A DNA stretch of 13,085 nt. It comes from CAYMTN01 sp964393335. Lineage in GTDB: Bacteria > Chloroflexota > Anaerolineae > Aggregatilineales > Aggregatilineaceae. Shown piece after piece: positions 1 to 7,085 of the stretch; within the stretch, counting starts at the first letter, position 1; each line of letters opens with the position of its first letter. The DNA lies in NCBI GenBank assembly GCA_964393335.1, contig CAYMTN010000155.1, positions 1 through 13,085 of the forward strand, in the 5' to 3' direction. The notes under the pieces were generated by a model, which saw nothing but the letters and a program-made list of their open reading frames with translations, was not told the DNA's origin and searched no databases. A program made the position numbers and the translations under genes.

Positions 1-203
1 AGGAACTCAGCCCGGAAACCCAGGCCCTGATCGACCGCGAAATCCGGCGGCTGGTCGAAGAGGCGCAGCAGACCGCGCTGGACCTGTTGGGCCAGCACCG
101 CCCGGCCCTGGACGAGATCGCGCGCATCCTGCAAACCGAGGAAGTTATCGACGGGGATACGATCAAACGCCTGGCGAACCCGGCAGAGTCCCCCGCCGCC
201 TGA
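1..203 (+). CDS. ftsH: ATP-dependent zinc metalloprotease FtsH, C-terminal end (partial)
   Basis: The open frame enters from the left edge (first full codon at 3) and ends at TGA 201-203, giving 66 residues. The fragment is acidic and helical, with a run reading LIDREIRRLVEEAQ, then LLGQHRPALDEIA and a final segment EEVIDGDTIKRL. This matches the C-terminal helical end of the M41 peptidase domain of FtsH, where the pattern is L..E..L.D.E...I..EA...A...L...R..L..IA..L...E.L.G..I..L. FtsH is a membrane-anchored AAA+ hexamer that degrades misfolded membrane proteins and selected soluble regulators. The HEXXH zinc site and the AAA domain lie upstream of the window, so activity cannot be judged here. 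The assignment rests on this tail alone but the pattern is characteristic. Confidence 0.8.
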   Translation, partial: ELSPETQALIDREIRRLVEEAQQTALDLLGQHRPALDEIARILQTEEVIDGDTIKRLANPAESPAA

Positions 204-214
204 GCGAGTCCGCG

Positions 215-241
215 AGGGGCGCGCGGCGTTGGCGCGCCCCT
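215..241 (+). terminator. GC-rich hairpin after ftsH
   Basis: A 10-bp perfect stem (215-224 with 232-241, core GGGGCGCGC/GCGCGCCCC) closes a 7-nt loop 12 bases after the ftsH stop. Only two T follow, so it is not a textbook intrinsic terminator. It lies between two convergent genes and could protect or end transcripts from both sides. A smaller hairpin, AGGCGC-GATTA-GCGCCT (266-282), lies between it and the MFS stop codon. Confidence 0.5.
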
Positions 242-313
242 TCGATGCTGCCGTGCGGTCGCCCCAGGCGCGATTAGCGCCTTTGGCTGACCGCTGAAAG
301 CCGTCTGCTGACC

Positions 314-1576
314 TTACCCGTCCAGCGGCACCGGGGCTGCACGCCGCCCATCCCGGCGCATGACGCGCCCGTAGAGCAGCAGCACCGGCGAAAGTACGAA
401 ACCGCTGGTCACAATCGCCGCGCGGATCGATACCCGCGTGCCGATCACCCCCAGCACGGGACCGCCTGCAACCTGGCTGATCGCGTCCACCTGGCTCATC
501 AGCGAAAACACGGTCGCGCGCACACCCGACTCGATGTGCGGGTTGATCCAGGCGGATACCAGCGGCTCGCTGATGCTGCGTAGCACCTTGAAGCTCAGCA
601 CCGCCAGCACCGCCAGGCCGAACGGCTCCGCCAGCGCGAACACCAGGATCGCCGCGATCATCCCCGCGCTGATGGCGAACAACACGCGCACGACGTACCC
701 CGGTTGCTGCACGGTCACGCGCCGCCGCACGATCTCCGTACCACCGGCAGACAGCAGCAGCACGGCCACGTTGATCAGGCCGAACCACACGACCGGCTTG
801 AGATGGCCCACCAGCGGGAATGTGAAGTCTTCCAGCAGGTGCGCCGTCCACAGCCGATCCAGCCCTTCGCTGTACAGCCCGTAAAAAACCGACACGCCGG
901 CAAACGTGACGAGCACGGCCCGCCCGCGCACTAACTGCACGCCATCGCGCAGGGTGTGCGCCATCGTCCGCCAGGATTCACGTTCGTCGGCGGGCGTCGG
1001 CGTGAATCCGCGTTCCGGCATGACGAGCGCCAGCGCGCCCGCCAGCCCGATAAACAACGCGCCGCCGAGCAGGATCGGCAGCCGGATGTCGAGGCTGCCC
1101 AGCCCGACGCCGATCGGAATCCCGACCAGCCCGCCGATGGAACCGACCTGCGCGCCGCGCAAAAACGCCTGTCCGGCGCGTTCGTCACCGACTTCGTCCG
1201 CGATCCAGGCCTGGGTCGCGCCGCTGGTGAAGGTATACCCCAGGCCCCACAGCACCTGACCGGCCAGCACGGTGCCGAACTGCGGCACCGCGCCCTCGAC
1301 CACGAAACCAGCGCCCATCAACACGTACCCGATCAACATCGACAGGCGGCGGCTGTAAACGTCCGCCACGATGCCGGTCGGCACTTCGAACACAAAAATG
1401 GTCACTTCGAGCAGCGTGCCGACCAGCACCAACTGGAGCGGGTTGAGGTCGACCACCGTCACCTGGTAGATCATGTTGACGGTGAAAATGAGCGTAAAAA
1501 ACAGCGATACTGCGCCCGTCATCACCAGATAGAGGGCGAACGCATCACGCCTTTGAGTTGCGGATTGATCGTTCAA
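314..1576 (-). CDS. MFS transporter (drug:H+ antiporter-like)
   Basis: This is a polytopic membrane protein of 420 residues with the length and rhythm of a 12-TM major facilitator. The MFS motif A is visible after TM2 as GIVADVYSRR (D72, R76, R77), preceded by the EVPTG run common in Tet/multidrug-type MFS proteins. The start is taken as TTG at 1576 because AAAGGA (1586-1591) sits 9 nt upstream. A longer reading from TTG 1621 exists but has no ribosome site and adds a non-hydrophobic leader. The substrate cannot be told from sequence. The C-terminus is a short Arg-rich cytosolic tail. The gene is divergent from the histidine kinase operon, with 362 bases between, so shared control is possible but unproven. 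Confidence 0.85.
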   Translation of the reverse strand: MNDQSATQRRDAFALYLVMTGAVSLFFTLIFTVNMIYQVTVVDLNPLQLVLVGTLLEVTIFVFEVPTGIVADVYSRRLSMLIGYVLMGAGFVVEGAVPQFGTVLAGQVLWGLGYTFTSGATQAWIADEVGDERAGQAFLRGAQVGSIGGLVGIPIGVGLGSLDIRLPILLGGALFIGLAGALALVMPERGFTPTPADERESWRTMAHTLRDGVQLVRGRAVLVTFAGVSVFYGLYSEGLDRLWTAHLLEDFTFPLVGHLKPVVWFGLINVAVLLLSAGGTEIVRRRVTVQQPGYVVRVLFAISAGMIAAILVFALAEPFGLAVLAVLSFKVLRSISEPLVSAWINPHIESGVRATVFSLMSQVDAISQVAGGPVLGVIGTRVSIRAAIVTSGFVLSPVLLLYGRVMRRDGRRAAPVPLDG

Positions 1577-1938
1577 AAACGGGTGTCCTTTCGGAAAACC
1601 TGATAGGCCAGCAGGAATCAAAAACAGCCACAGAGTACGGCGAGCGCACCATGCAGCCGGGGCGTATCAGGCTTCCGAAAAAACGGGGGATTCGCAGCCG
1701 GTTAGCAGGGGCACTCCCGATAAAAGATGGGCCGGAATAAGCGAAGGTCGGAGACTGTCATTGGGTACCTGCCTCGTATAACCGCGATTGGGTCGATGCC
1801 CGTCATCGTATCACGGGGCGCGGGATGCCGTCAAGCGGCGGGTGTCCGCTCAATAAAGTCTTTATTCTATTTTTATGCGCAGAAAATAAATGTGCCCTAT
1901 GATAAACACATAAGGGAAAGCCGGAGGAAAAACAAACG
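1577..1938. promoter_or_regulatory. Divergent intergenic region, MFS / histidine kinase
   Basis: No gene is credible in these 362 bases. The left part is GC-rich and the right 90 bases are AT-rich. On the plus strand CTGTCA (1755-1760), 16 nt, TATAAC (1777-1782) is a possible but weak sigma-70 promoter. TATGAT at 1898-1903 is a nearer -10 candidate without a good -35. The kinase ribosome site GGAGG is at 1923-1927. Short open frames here (such as 1558-1740 and 1727-1942) have no protein-like features. Confidence 0.45.
1852..1866. promoter_or_regulatory. 15-bp perfect palindrome, possible operator
   Basis: AATAAAG-T-CTTTATT is a perfect inverted repeat with 7-bp arms, 73 bases upstream of the kinase start and in the most AT-rich stretch of the spacer. 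Its size and symmetry suit a dimeric repressor site. About 30 bases downstream an imperfect repeat (CCCTAT at 1895-1900 with ATAAGGG at 1910-1916) overlaps the TATGAT box. There is no U-tract role here because no transcript is expected to end in this spacer. Confidence 0.3.
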
Positions 1939-3798
1939 TTGATCGATCTACAATTTCCACGCTACGTCTGGCCGTTGATCCTGGCGGCAGTTGTCTCCGC
2001 CGGGTTGGGGATCGCCGTCTGGCGGCGGCGGCCCGGCGTGGGCGTGGTGCCATTCGTGCTGCTGATCGTAGGGGTGACCGAGTGGGCAACCGGCAACGTG
2101 TTTGAACTGCTGATGGTTGATCTATCCGCCAAGCTGGTCTTCGCCCGGTTAGATTACCTGGGAATCGGGTTAGTCCCGGCGGCGTGGCTGGTCTTCACGC
2201 TGGAATACACCGGGCGGCAGCAGTGGGTCACCCGCCGCACCATCGGGTGGCTGGCCGTCGAGCCGGTGCTGCTGCAAGTCGCGCTGTGGACCAACCCGCT
2301 GCATCACCTGTTTTGGGCCGAAACCGGGATCAAGCTGTCGGATTCGCTGGCCTACCTTGATATTTCGTATGGCGTGCTGTTCTGGGTTCATGCGAGTTAT
2401 TCGTACCTGCTCCTGCTGGCGGGCACCATGCTGTTGATCCGGGCGTTTGTCAATGCGCCGGAGCTGTACCGAGGCCAGATCACGACGATCCTGGTGGGCG
2501 CATTCGCCCCCTGGATCGCCAATTTGCTCTACCTGAGCAACCTGAATCCCCTGCCCGATATCGACCTGACGCCGCTCGCTTTCTCGATCACGGGCGCGGC
2601 AATCGGCTGGAGCATGTACCGCTTTCAACTGCTGGACATTGTGCCGGTCGCGCGCGACCGCGTGATCGAGAGCATGAACGACGCCGTGATCGTTCTGGAC
2701 GCGCGCAGTCGCATCGTGGACGTCAACCCGGCAGGGTTGAGCTTGCTCGGCGGCGTGCCAGCGTCCCAGGTGATCGGGCAGCCGGCGGGCGACGTGCTGT
2801 CCGCCCACTATCCCGACACGGTCAATGATTTCCGCGACGTGGAATCCGCTCAGGCCGAGATCAGCCTGAACGGCGACCCGGTACGCCATTTTGAACTGCG
2901 CATCTCGCCGCTGCATTTGCGCAACGAGCAACTAACAGGCCGCCTGATCGTCATGCACGAGATCACGCGGCGCAAGCAGATCGCGGCGCAGATCGAAGCG
3001 CAGAATCGCGCCCTGATCCAGGCCAACGAAGACCTCAACCGCGCGCGCGTGCAGGCCGAAGAAGCCAGCCGCCTGAAAAGCGAATTTTTGGCGACAATCT
3101 CGCACGAACTGCGCACGCCGCTCAACTCGGTGATCGGGTATGGGGACCTGCTGCTGACCGGGCTGGCCGGGGAGCTGAACGACAAGCAGCGCGACTACGT
3201 CCAGCGCAGTCTTTCGAACGGGGAGCGGCTGCTCAACCTGATCAACGAGCTGCTGGACCTGTCCAAGATCGAGGCCGGACGCCTGGAACTCGTCCAACAG
3301 CCGTTTGCCCTGGCCACCCTGCTGGACGATACGCACACACGTATGCAAACTCTCGCTGACCAAAAAGGGCTGGCGTTTAACACGCGGCTGGACCCGGCCC
3401 TGCCGGAACAGATCACCGGCGATGCCAAGCGTATCGAGCAAATCATCGTGAATCTGGTCAGCAACGCCATCAAATACACTGAGCAGGGCTGGATCGAGCT
3501 GCGTCTTGACCGGCTCAACGATGACCAGTGGGCCATTGTCGTGATCGACACCGGCATCGGTATCCCGCCGCACGCCATCGAATATATTTTCGACGAGTTC
3601 CGCCAGGTAGACGGAACAACTCACCGCCAGTTTCAGGGTACGGGCCTGGGCCTTTCGATTGTACGCAAGCTCACGCAGGTGATGGGGGGCACGGTACAGA
3701 TTCAGAGCGAAGTGAATCGCGGCAGCACATTCACCGTGACTCTGCCCCTGCTCATGCCCGTCCCGGCAGCACAGGATCAACCGGATAAAGCAGGATAA
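1939..3798 (+). CDS. 7TM-PAS sensor histidine kinase
   Basis: This is a membrane sensor kinase of 619 residues. Seven hydrophobic segments fill residues ~8-228, in the style of the histidine-kinase 7TM N-terminal domain. A PAS domain follows (~240-342), then a short coiled coil (~345-380), a HisKA domain with the phospho-acceptor H389 in ISHELRTP, and a HATPase_c domain. The ATP-binding boxes are complete: N box (N505, N509), G1 (DTGIG, D537), F box (~551-555) and G2 (GTGLGLS, 567-573). It should therefore autophosphorylate. The start is TTG 1939 with GGAGG 11 nt upstream; the next in-frame ATG is at residue 59 and would cut TM segments. It has no receiver of its own, and two free receivers follow in the same operon. 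The signal could be a membrane-soluble ligand or a PAS-bound cofactor; the sequence does not say which. Confidence 0.92.
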   Translation: MIDLQFPRYVWPLILAAVVSAGLGIAVWRRRPGVGVVPFVLLIVGVTEWATGNVFELLMVDLSAKLVFARLDYLGIGLVPAAWLVFTLEYTGRQQWVTRRTIGWLAVEPVLLQVALWTNPLHHLFWAETGIKLSDSLAYLDISYGVLFWVHASYSYLLLLAGTMLLIRAFVNAPELYRGQITTILVGAFAPWIANLLYLSNLNPLPDIDLTPLAFSITGAAIGWSMYRFQLLDIVPVARDRVIESMNDAVIVLDARSRIVDVNPAGLSLLGGVPASQVIGQPAGDVLSAHYPDTVNDFRDVESAQAEISLNGDPVRHFELRISPLHLRNEQLTGRLIVMHEITRRKQIAAQIEAQNRALIQANEDLNRARVQAEEASRLKSEFLATISHELRTPLNSVIGYGDLLLTGLAGELNDKQRDYVQRSLSNGERLLNLINELLDLSKIEAGRLELVQQPFALATLLDDTHTRMQTLADQKGLAFNTRLDPALPEQITGDAKRIEQIIVNLVSNAIKYTEQGWIELRLDRLNDDQWAIVVIDTGIGIPPHAIEYIFDEFRQVDGTTHRQFQGTGLGLSIVRKLTQVMGGTVQIQSEVNRGSTFTVTLPLLMPVPAAQDQPDKAG

Positions 3799-3812
3799 AA
3801 CAGGAAAAAATA
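3783..3812 (+). repeat. Three near-identical decamers at the kinase/receiver junction
   Basis: GGATAAAGCA (3783), GGATAAAACA (3793) and GGAAAAAATA (3803) follow each other without spacing. They cover the last kinase codons, its TAA stop (3796-3798) and the AGGA ribosome site of the next gene (3802-3805). The repeat gives several purine-rich ribosome-site-like blocks in a row. Confidence 0.5.
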
Positions 3813-4264
3813 TGATGGATTCTCGGTTGGATATTACGACATGGCGCGTTTTGATCGTTGACGACGAACCGGATAATTTGCTGTTGATCTCAGAACTGCT
3901 GGAATTCAGCGGTGCGACGGTCGCCCAGGCCCGAACAGGCCACGACCTGCTGGACATGATCGATGACTTTCATCCCAACTTGATCCTGCTGGACTTGGCG
4001 ATGCCCGGCATGGATGGCTGGGAAGTTCACCGGCGGCTGCGCGACCGGCCCGACCTGAACGGCGTGCCGATTGTGGCGCTCACCGCGCTGGCGATGCCCG
4101 ACGATGCCGAGCGGGTCAAAGCAGCGGGGCTTAACGGGTACATCACCAAGCCGTTTCGCATCCACAACCTGCTGAGCGGTCTGACGCGCTGTGTTGAACA
4201 GTTCGCCCCGCCTGACGCCAGCAGCGAACTCATTGACGTGCAGGAAAACACCGATCATGACTGA
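3812..4264 (+). CDS. Single-domain response regulator (receiver 1)
   Basis: This is a 150-residue CheY-like receiver with no output domain. The acidic pair is D17-D18, the phospho-acceptor is D61 in LLDLAMPGMDGW, the switch Thr is T91 and the conserved Lys is K113 in ITKPF, so all catalytic residues are in place. A ~20-residue polar tail follows the domain. The start at 3812 has AGGA 6 nt upstream; a second ATG follows immediately at 3815 (9 nt spacing) and could be used instead. The gene begins 13 nt after the kinase stop and its end overlaps the next receiver gene by 8 bp, so it is expected to be made and phosphorylated together with that kinase. The output is unknown: it may act by protein contact or pass phosphate on in a relay. 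Confidence 0.9.
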   Translation: MMDSRLDITTWRVLIVDDEPDNLLLISELLEFSGATVAQARTGHDLLDMIDDFHPNLILLDLAMPGMDGWEVHRRLRDRPDLNGVPIVALTALAMPDDAERVKAAGLNGYITKPFRIHNLLSGLTRCVEQFAPPDASSELIDVQENTDHD

Positions 4265-4640
4265 CCTGTCACAGTGGACGGTGGTGCTGGTCGACGATGA
4301 GCCGGACAGTCTCAACCTCGTCGCGGATGTCCTGACGTTGAACGGTGCCCAGGTCCACCGCGCGGTGGATGGCCGCCAGGGCTTGATGCTGCTGCATACC
4401 GTCACGCCGACGCTGGTTGTGCTCGATCTGGCGATGCCCAGGCCGGATGGCTGGGACCTTTTGGCCGCGATCCGCGCCACTCCGGACCTGGCCGGGCTGC
4501 CGGTCGTGGCCATCACAGCCTATCATTCCGAAAAAGTGGCGCACGAAGCCTACCGCGCGGGGTTTGACGCCTTCAGCCCCAAGCCGATCCGGGCGGACGA
4601 GTTCATACGGCTGCTGCAAGGGGTGCTCGACCAGCGCTGA
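4257..4640 (+). CDS. Single-domain response regulator (receiver 2)
   Basis: This is a 127-residue free-standing receiver: D13-D14, phospho-acceptor D57 in VVLDLAMPRPDGW, T87 and K109 (SPKP). It aligns with receiver 1 without gaps over most of its length, sharing VDDEPD, DLAMP..DGW, PDL.G.P.VA.TA, so the two probably arose by tandem duplication and then diverged. The ATG at 4257 overlaps the upstream stop by 8 bp, with AGGA 11 nt upstream, which suggests translational coupling. An earlier in-frame start at 4191 would add 22 residues that fall inside receiver 1 and align with no receiver; it was not chosen. There is no DNA-binding or enzymatic output domain. It ends 53 bases before a terminator hairpin and is the last gene of the operon. 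Confidence 0.9.
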   Translation: MTDLSQWTVVLVDDEPDSLNLVADVLTLNGAQVHRAVDGRQGLMLLHTVTPTLVVLDLAMPRPDGWDLLAAIRATPDLAGLPVVAITAYHSEKVAHEAYRAGFDAFSPKPIRADEFIRLLQGVLDQR

Positions 4641-4692
4641 CCGCCCGCGTGTGGAAGTCCGTTTGTGATGGGTGAGCCGCGCTACGAAGATG

Positions 4693-4717
4693 AAGACCCC
4701 GCATGATGCGGGGCCTT
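4693..4717. terminator. Hairpin between convergent transcripts
   Basis: CCCCGCA (4697-4703), loop TGA, TGCGGGG (4707-4713), with outer AAG/CTT pairs (4693-4695 with 4715-4717) across one mismatch. On the plus strand it is followed by TGATTAAAA, and on the minus strand by a TCTTCATCTT stretch. Its place between the receiver gene and the convergent pilin gene suits a two-way terminator, although neither side has a long U-tract. Confidence 0.6.
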
Positions 4718-4786
4718 GATTAAAACGGATGATAATGAATAGATTACTGCTCCAGGGTTAGGCGCTGTCGCCAATGAATGACGCGC

Positions 4787-4963
4787 CTAGAGGTGATCGA
4801 TGATATTCCCGTAGATATCCGTGAGTCCAGGGCCGAGAATCACCAGCAGCGCAATGACTACGACGGCGACGAATACCAGGATCAACGCATACTCGACAAG
4901 GCCCTGCCCGCGCATCAGGTTTTGCGAGAAGCGGCGGTGTAGCAACCACTGCCATACTGTCAT
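4787..4963 (-). CDS. Flp/Fap-type prepilin, minimal type IVb pilin
   Basis: This is a small prepilin of 58 residues. A basic leader (MTVWQWLLHRRFSQNLMRG) ends in G19, and after the predicted cut the mature protein begins QGLVEY, which puts Glu at +5 and Tyr at +6. That is the class IVb Flp processing rule. A single hydrophobic helix (~26-43) and a short tail follow; the mature form would be 39 residues. The start was chosen at 4963 because a near-perfect ribosome site, AAAGGAGGG (4973-4981), lies upstream; the frame could open at 5032 but that would lie above the promoter. Flp pilins form thin tad pili used for surface attachment. No prepilin peptidase, TadA/CpaF ATPase or TadB/C gene is in the window, so assembly must rely on genes elsewhere. 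A 7-bp stem (4759-4765 with 4783-4789) overlaps its stop codon. Confidence 0.85.
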   Translation of the reverse strand: MTVWQWLLHRRFSQNLMRGQGLVEYALILVFVAVVVIALLVILGPGLTDIYGNIIDHL

Positions 4964-4972
4964 AGATGGGCA

Positions 4973-4996
4973 CCCTCCTTTCTTACGTCTATTATA
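4973..4996 (-). promoter_or_regulatory. Pilin promoter -10 and strong ribosome site
   Basis: Minus-strand TATAAT (4991-4996) lies 27 nt upstream of the pilin start, with AAAGGAGGG (4973-4981) between. No convincing -35 hexamer is found at 16-18 nt spacing. The consensus -10 plus a near-perfect Shine-Dalgarno suggests high expression, as expected for a structural pilin. Confidence 0.5.
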
Positions 4997-5100
4997 CATG
5001 ACTTTTCGGGTGCTACCGCCACGCAACACCACCCTTGACCTACCTACAGCTTATCGTATTCTTCGCCGTTCGACAATAGTACCGCAAGCAAAGCTGCCTA

Positions 5101-6846
5101 TCAGCGTTTGACTCGATACACGCGGATAATCGGGCCGGTGCGCTGCCAATCGCCCAACGACATGGATTCCAGCGGTGTCCGGTCGGGGATAACCTGCAAA
5201 CACACATCGCTCTCGAACGGGGATGCAGTGTAAAGCAGTGTCAGGTGATCGCGGACTCCGGCGGTCACCAGGGGGAACGATCTCGAAGCAACCTGATCGT
5301 ACGGAATCGGCCCGGCACAGTAATCGGTTTCGACCACATAGTCGATGTGAAAACGATCCAAAAAGGCCAGCATATCATCATCCGACCGAATCTGGCCGAT
5401 GGCTTCAGGCCCGAAAATATCATAAGCGGGATGGGTAATCTGGTCGGGGTGGTCGCTCAGGTACTCGTACACGGGCGGCAGTGTCTCGTGAGCGGCCAGC
5501 CGTGTGATACTCGCCATATTCCGCGCGAGGGGCACCGAATACGTGAATTCGTTGCCCTGCATGACGGCAGCCCCTGGCGGCACGTGGTGGGTGATATACT
5601 CGTAGGCCAGCGTTTGGGTGGTGGGCCTGGCAAGCACGCGGTCAATCGTCACGGACTCAAACCCGGACAGGGCGACGACGCCTGCCAGCAATCCTATGCC
5701 TGCCACACGGATAATCGCTTGTCGCTGCGACATCGCCCAGAACAGCCCGATCGCCACCAGAAGACTCGCCACCACCACCGCCGGGAGCCAAAACGTGATG
5801 CGCGGAATGGTCGTCGGCAGCAGGGTAAACGCGATCACGCCGAAGGCAAACACGACTGCCAGCCCGGCTGTCTCGCGGCGTAACACACATACGGCGGCAG
5901 CCAAAAGCGCCAGAACCAGCACATACGGGCGCAAGAAGTTGACAGGCTGCTCGCGGTTGGCGCGTATGTTCGACAACGGATCGAATTGTTGGAGTTCTGG
6001 CTGCCAGTTATTCGTGCCGGTATACCGTTCGTCAAAAATGAACTGCACGTCATCCCACACTCTGCCAGGGGCCAACACGATAAACGGGTTAAACACAACG
6101 CTGGCGGCGACAAACGCACCAGCCGCCCACAACCAGCGCATCATCAAAAACTGGCGCGAACGACCTGAAAACCGCCACCACGCGATTCCATGCGCTGCCA
6201 CCACCGGCAGAATGACGAGCGCCGCCGTCTGCAAACGAACAAGCATCGCCACCGCGGCTGCCGCCCCGGCCAGCACGTAACCCCAGCGCGACCCGCTGTT
6301 CAGGATCAGCAGTGTCCCCAGCAGATTCAGGCCGACCCACAGCGTCGCGAAGGCGTCCGGCAGCGCGACGTGTGACAGGTAGACGTGTGCCGGATGCAGC
6401 GCCAGCAGGCCACCGCTCAACAGCCCGCCGCCAGGGTGTTTGGTGGCGAGCAGCCCTGCGCCATAGACCACCACGCACGCCAGCGATGCCCACACGGCGG
6501 AGTAAATGCGCGCCGACATAATAAAATCCTGCCGCCGGGTAAAATACTCTGCTTCAAAACGATCCAGGCTGTACCCAAAATCGGCCAGCTTTTTGACCAG
6601 GAAATGCGCGCCGTGCAGCGGAATCTGGAACATGGGCCAGGCTACCCGGTGGTAGGTGTATTCCGGGACTTCTCCCTTCACGATTTGCAGAGAAGTGGCG
6701 ATGTCATTGGTTTCATCCGGCAACTGGCCGCGCGGCATCCCTGCGTCGATTCCCCACAGGCGCAGCGCCAGCGCGACGCCGAAAATCACCACGATGAATA
6801 TCGCCTGAAGCCCCTTGTGATCGCGCCATGCGACGGGCCGGGCCAT
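5101..6846 (-). CDS. GT39/PMT-like membrane glycosyltransferase
   Basis: This is an integral membrane protein of 581 residues with many hydrophobic helices and a soluble C-terminal part (~440-581). Features of the GT-C fold are visible. An acidic site lies in the first external loop (D44, E45 in GQLPDETND), and a second loop has HPAHVYLSHVALPD (151-164, ending in D164), as in dolichyl-/polyprenyl-phosphate-mannose transferases and ArnT-like enzymes. Such enzymes move a sugar from a polyprenyl-phosphate carrier to protein, lipid or wall polymer on the outer face of the membrane. The start at ATG 6846 has AGAGG 6 nt upstream and lies below a TTGGAC-N17-TATAAT promoter; the open frame continues to 6927, but those codons lie upstream of the -10 box. 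It is followed after 137 bases by the pilin gene, so pilin glycosylation is conceivable but only inferred. Acceptor and donor are unknown. Confidence 0.8.
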   Translation of the reverse strand: MARPVAWRDHKGLQAIFIVVIFGVALALRLWGIDAGMPRGQLPDETNDIATSLQIVKGEVPEYTYHRVAWPMFQIPLHGAHFLVKKLADFGYSLDRFEAEYFTRRQDFIMSARIYSAVWASLACVVVYGAGLLATKHPGGGLLSGGLLALHPAHVYLSHVALPDAFATLWVGLNLLGTLLILNSGSRWGYVLAGAAAAVAMLVRLQTAALVILPVVAAHGIAWWRFSGRSRQFLMMRWLWAAGAFVAASVVFNPFIVLAPGRVWDDVQFIFDERYTGTNNWQPELQQFDPLSNIRANREQPVNFLRPYVLVLALLAAAVCVLRRETAGLAVVFAFGVIAFTLLPTTIPRITFWLPAVVVASLLVAIGLFWAMSQRQAIIRVAGIGLLAGVVALSGFESVTIDRVLARPTTQTLAYEYITHHVPPGAAVMQGNEFTYSVPLARNMASITRLAAHETLPPVYEYLSDHPDQITHPAYDIFGPEAIGQIRSDDDMLAFLDRFHIDYVVETDYCAGPIPYDQVASRSFPLVTAGVRDHLTLLYTASPFESDVCLQVIPDRTPLESMSLGDWQRTGPIIRVYRVKR

Positions 6847-6888
6847 ACACAACCTCTTCGACAGCCATACAAAAAAGACAGGCGCGCG

Positions 6889-6917
6889 ATTATAACACCG
6901 GGGGCGGATCGGTCCAA
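6889..6917 (-). promoter_or_regulatory. Sigma-70-type promoter of the glycosyltransferase gene
   Basis: On the minus strand TTGGAC (6912-6917) and a perfect TATAAT (6889-6894) are 17 nt apart. The predicted transcript start near 6882 gives a leader of about 36 nt containing the AGAGG ribosome site. This promoter decides between the two possible starts of the glycosyltransferase. Confidence 0.6.
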
Positions 6918-6953
6918 CCGCCAACAAAACTGTTACTCACCACACGATCTTAA

Positions 6954-6988
6954 AAAAATCAATCTGAACATTGATGTTATTGATTTTT
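6954..6988. promoter_or_regulatory. 35-bp nearly perfect AT-rich palindrome, possible operator
   Basis: Outer arms AAAAATCAAT (6954-6963) and ATTGATTTTT (6979-6988) are exact reverse complements. Inside, AACAT (6967-6971) and ATGTT (6974-6978) pair around TG, so the only asymmetry is a CTG insert on the left. It ends 4 bp before the -35 of the DUF2089 promoter and lies 37 bp above the glycosyltransferase -35, in a divergent spacer where no terminator is needed. It may be a regulator site, an UP-like element, or both. Confidence 0.45.
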
Positions 6989-6992
6989 AATA

Positions 6993-7021
6993 TTGACGTT
7001 TCAAAGATGGATTGCTATCCT
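6993..7021 (+). promoter_or_regulatory. Sigma-70-type promoter of the DUF2089/SHOCT cluster
   Basis: TTGACG (6993-6998, five of six consensus bases), 17 nt, TATCCT (7016-7021, four of six). AT-rich sequence lies directly upstream of the -35. It points into the DUF2089 gene; the leader between it and the start codon contains the assembly gap. Confidence 0.65.
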
Positions 7022-7048
7022 CTAGATCAGAATCGAAGCTCCGGGATC

Positions 7049-7058
7049 NNNNNNNNNN
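7049..7058. other. Assembly gap (10 N)
   Basis: Ten undetermined bases lie in the leader between the cluster promoter and the DUF2089 start. A round run of ten N usually marks a scaffold join of uncertain length, so the true distance and any element in the leader are unknown. Confidence 0.95.
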
Positions 7059-7085
7059 ACACGTATCATGTTTGAGGAAATGTCC

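Noticed and set aside
1577..1621. Longer start of the MFS gene at TTG 1621
   Set aside because: No ribosome site precedes it, while TTG 1576 has AAAGGA at good spacing; the extra residues precede the natural N-terminus of the transporter.
2170..2931. 253-codon minus-strand frame
   Set aside because: It is a shadow of the 7TM and PAS part of the kinase; no recognisable motif or ribosome site.
2932..3957. 341-codon open frame on the minus strand across the kinase
   Set aside because: It is antisense to the HisKA/HATPase and receiver coding sequence, whose motifs are intact. It is a product of high GC content with few stop codons, and shows no domain pattern.
4964..5032. N-terminal extension of the pilin to 5032
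   Set aside because: It would start upstream of the TATAAT box and ribosome site and would place 23 extra residues before the leader peptide.
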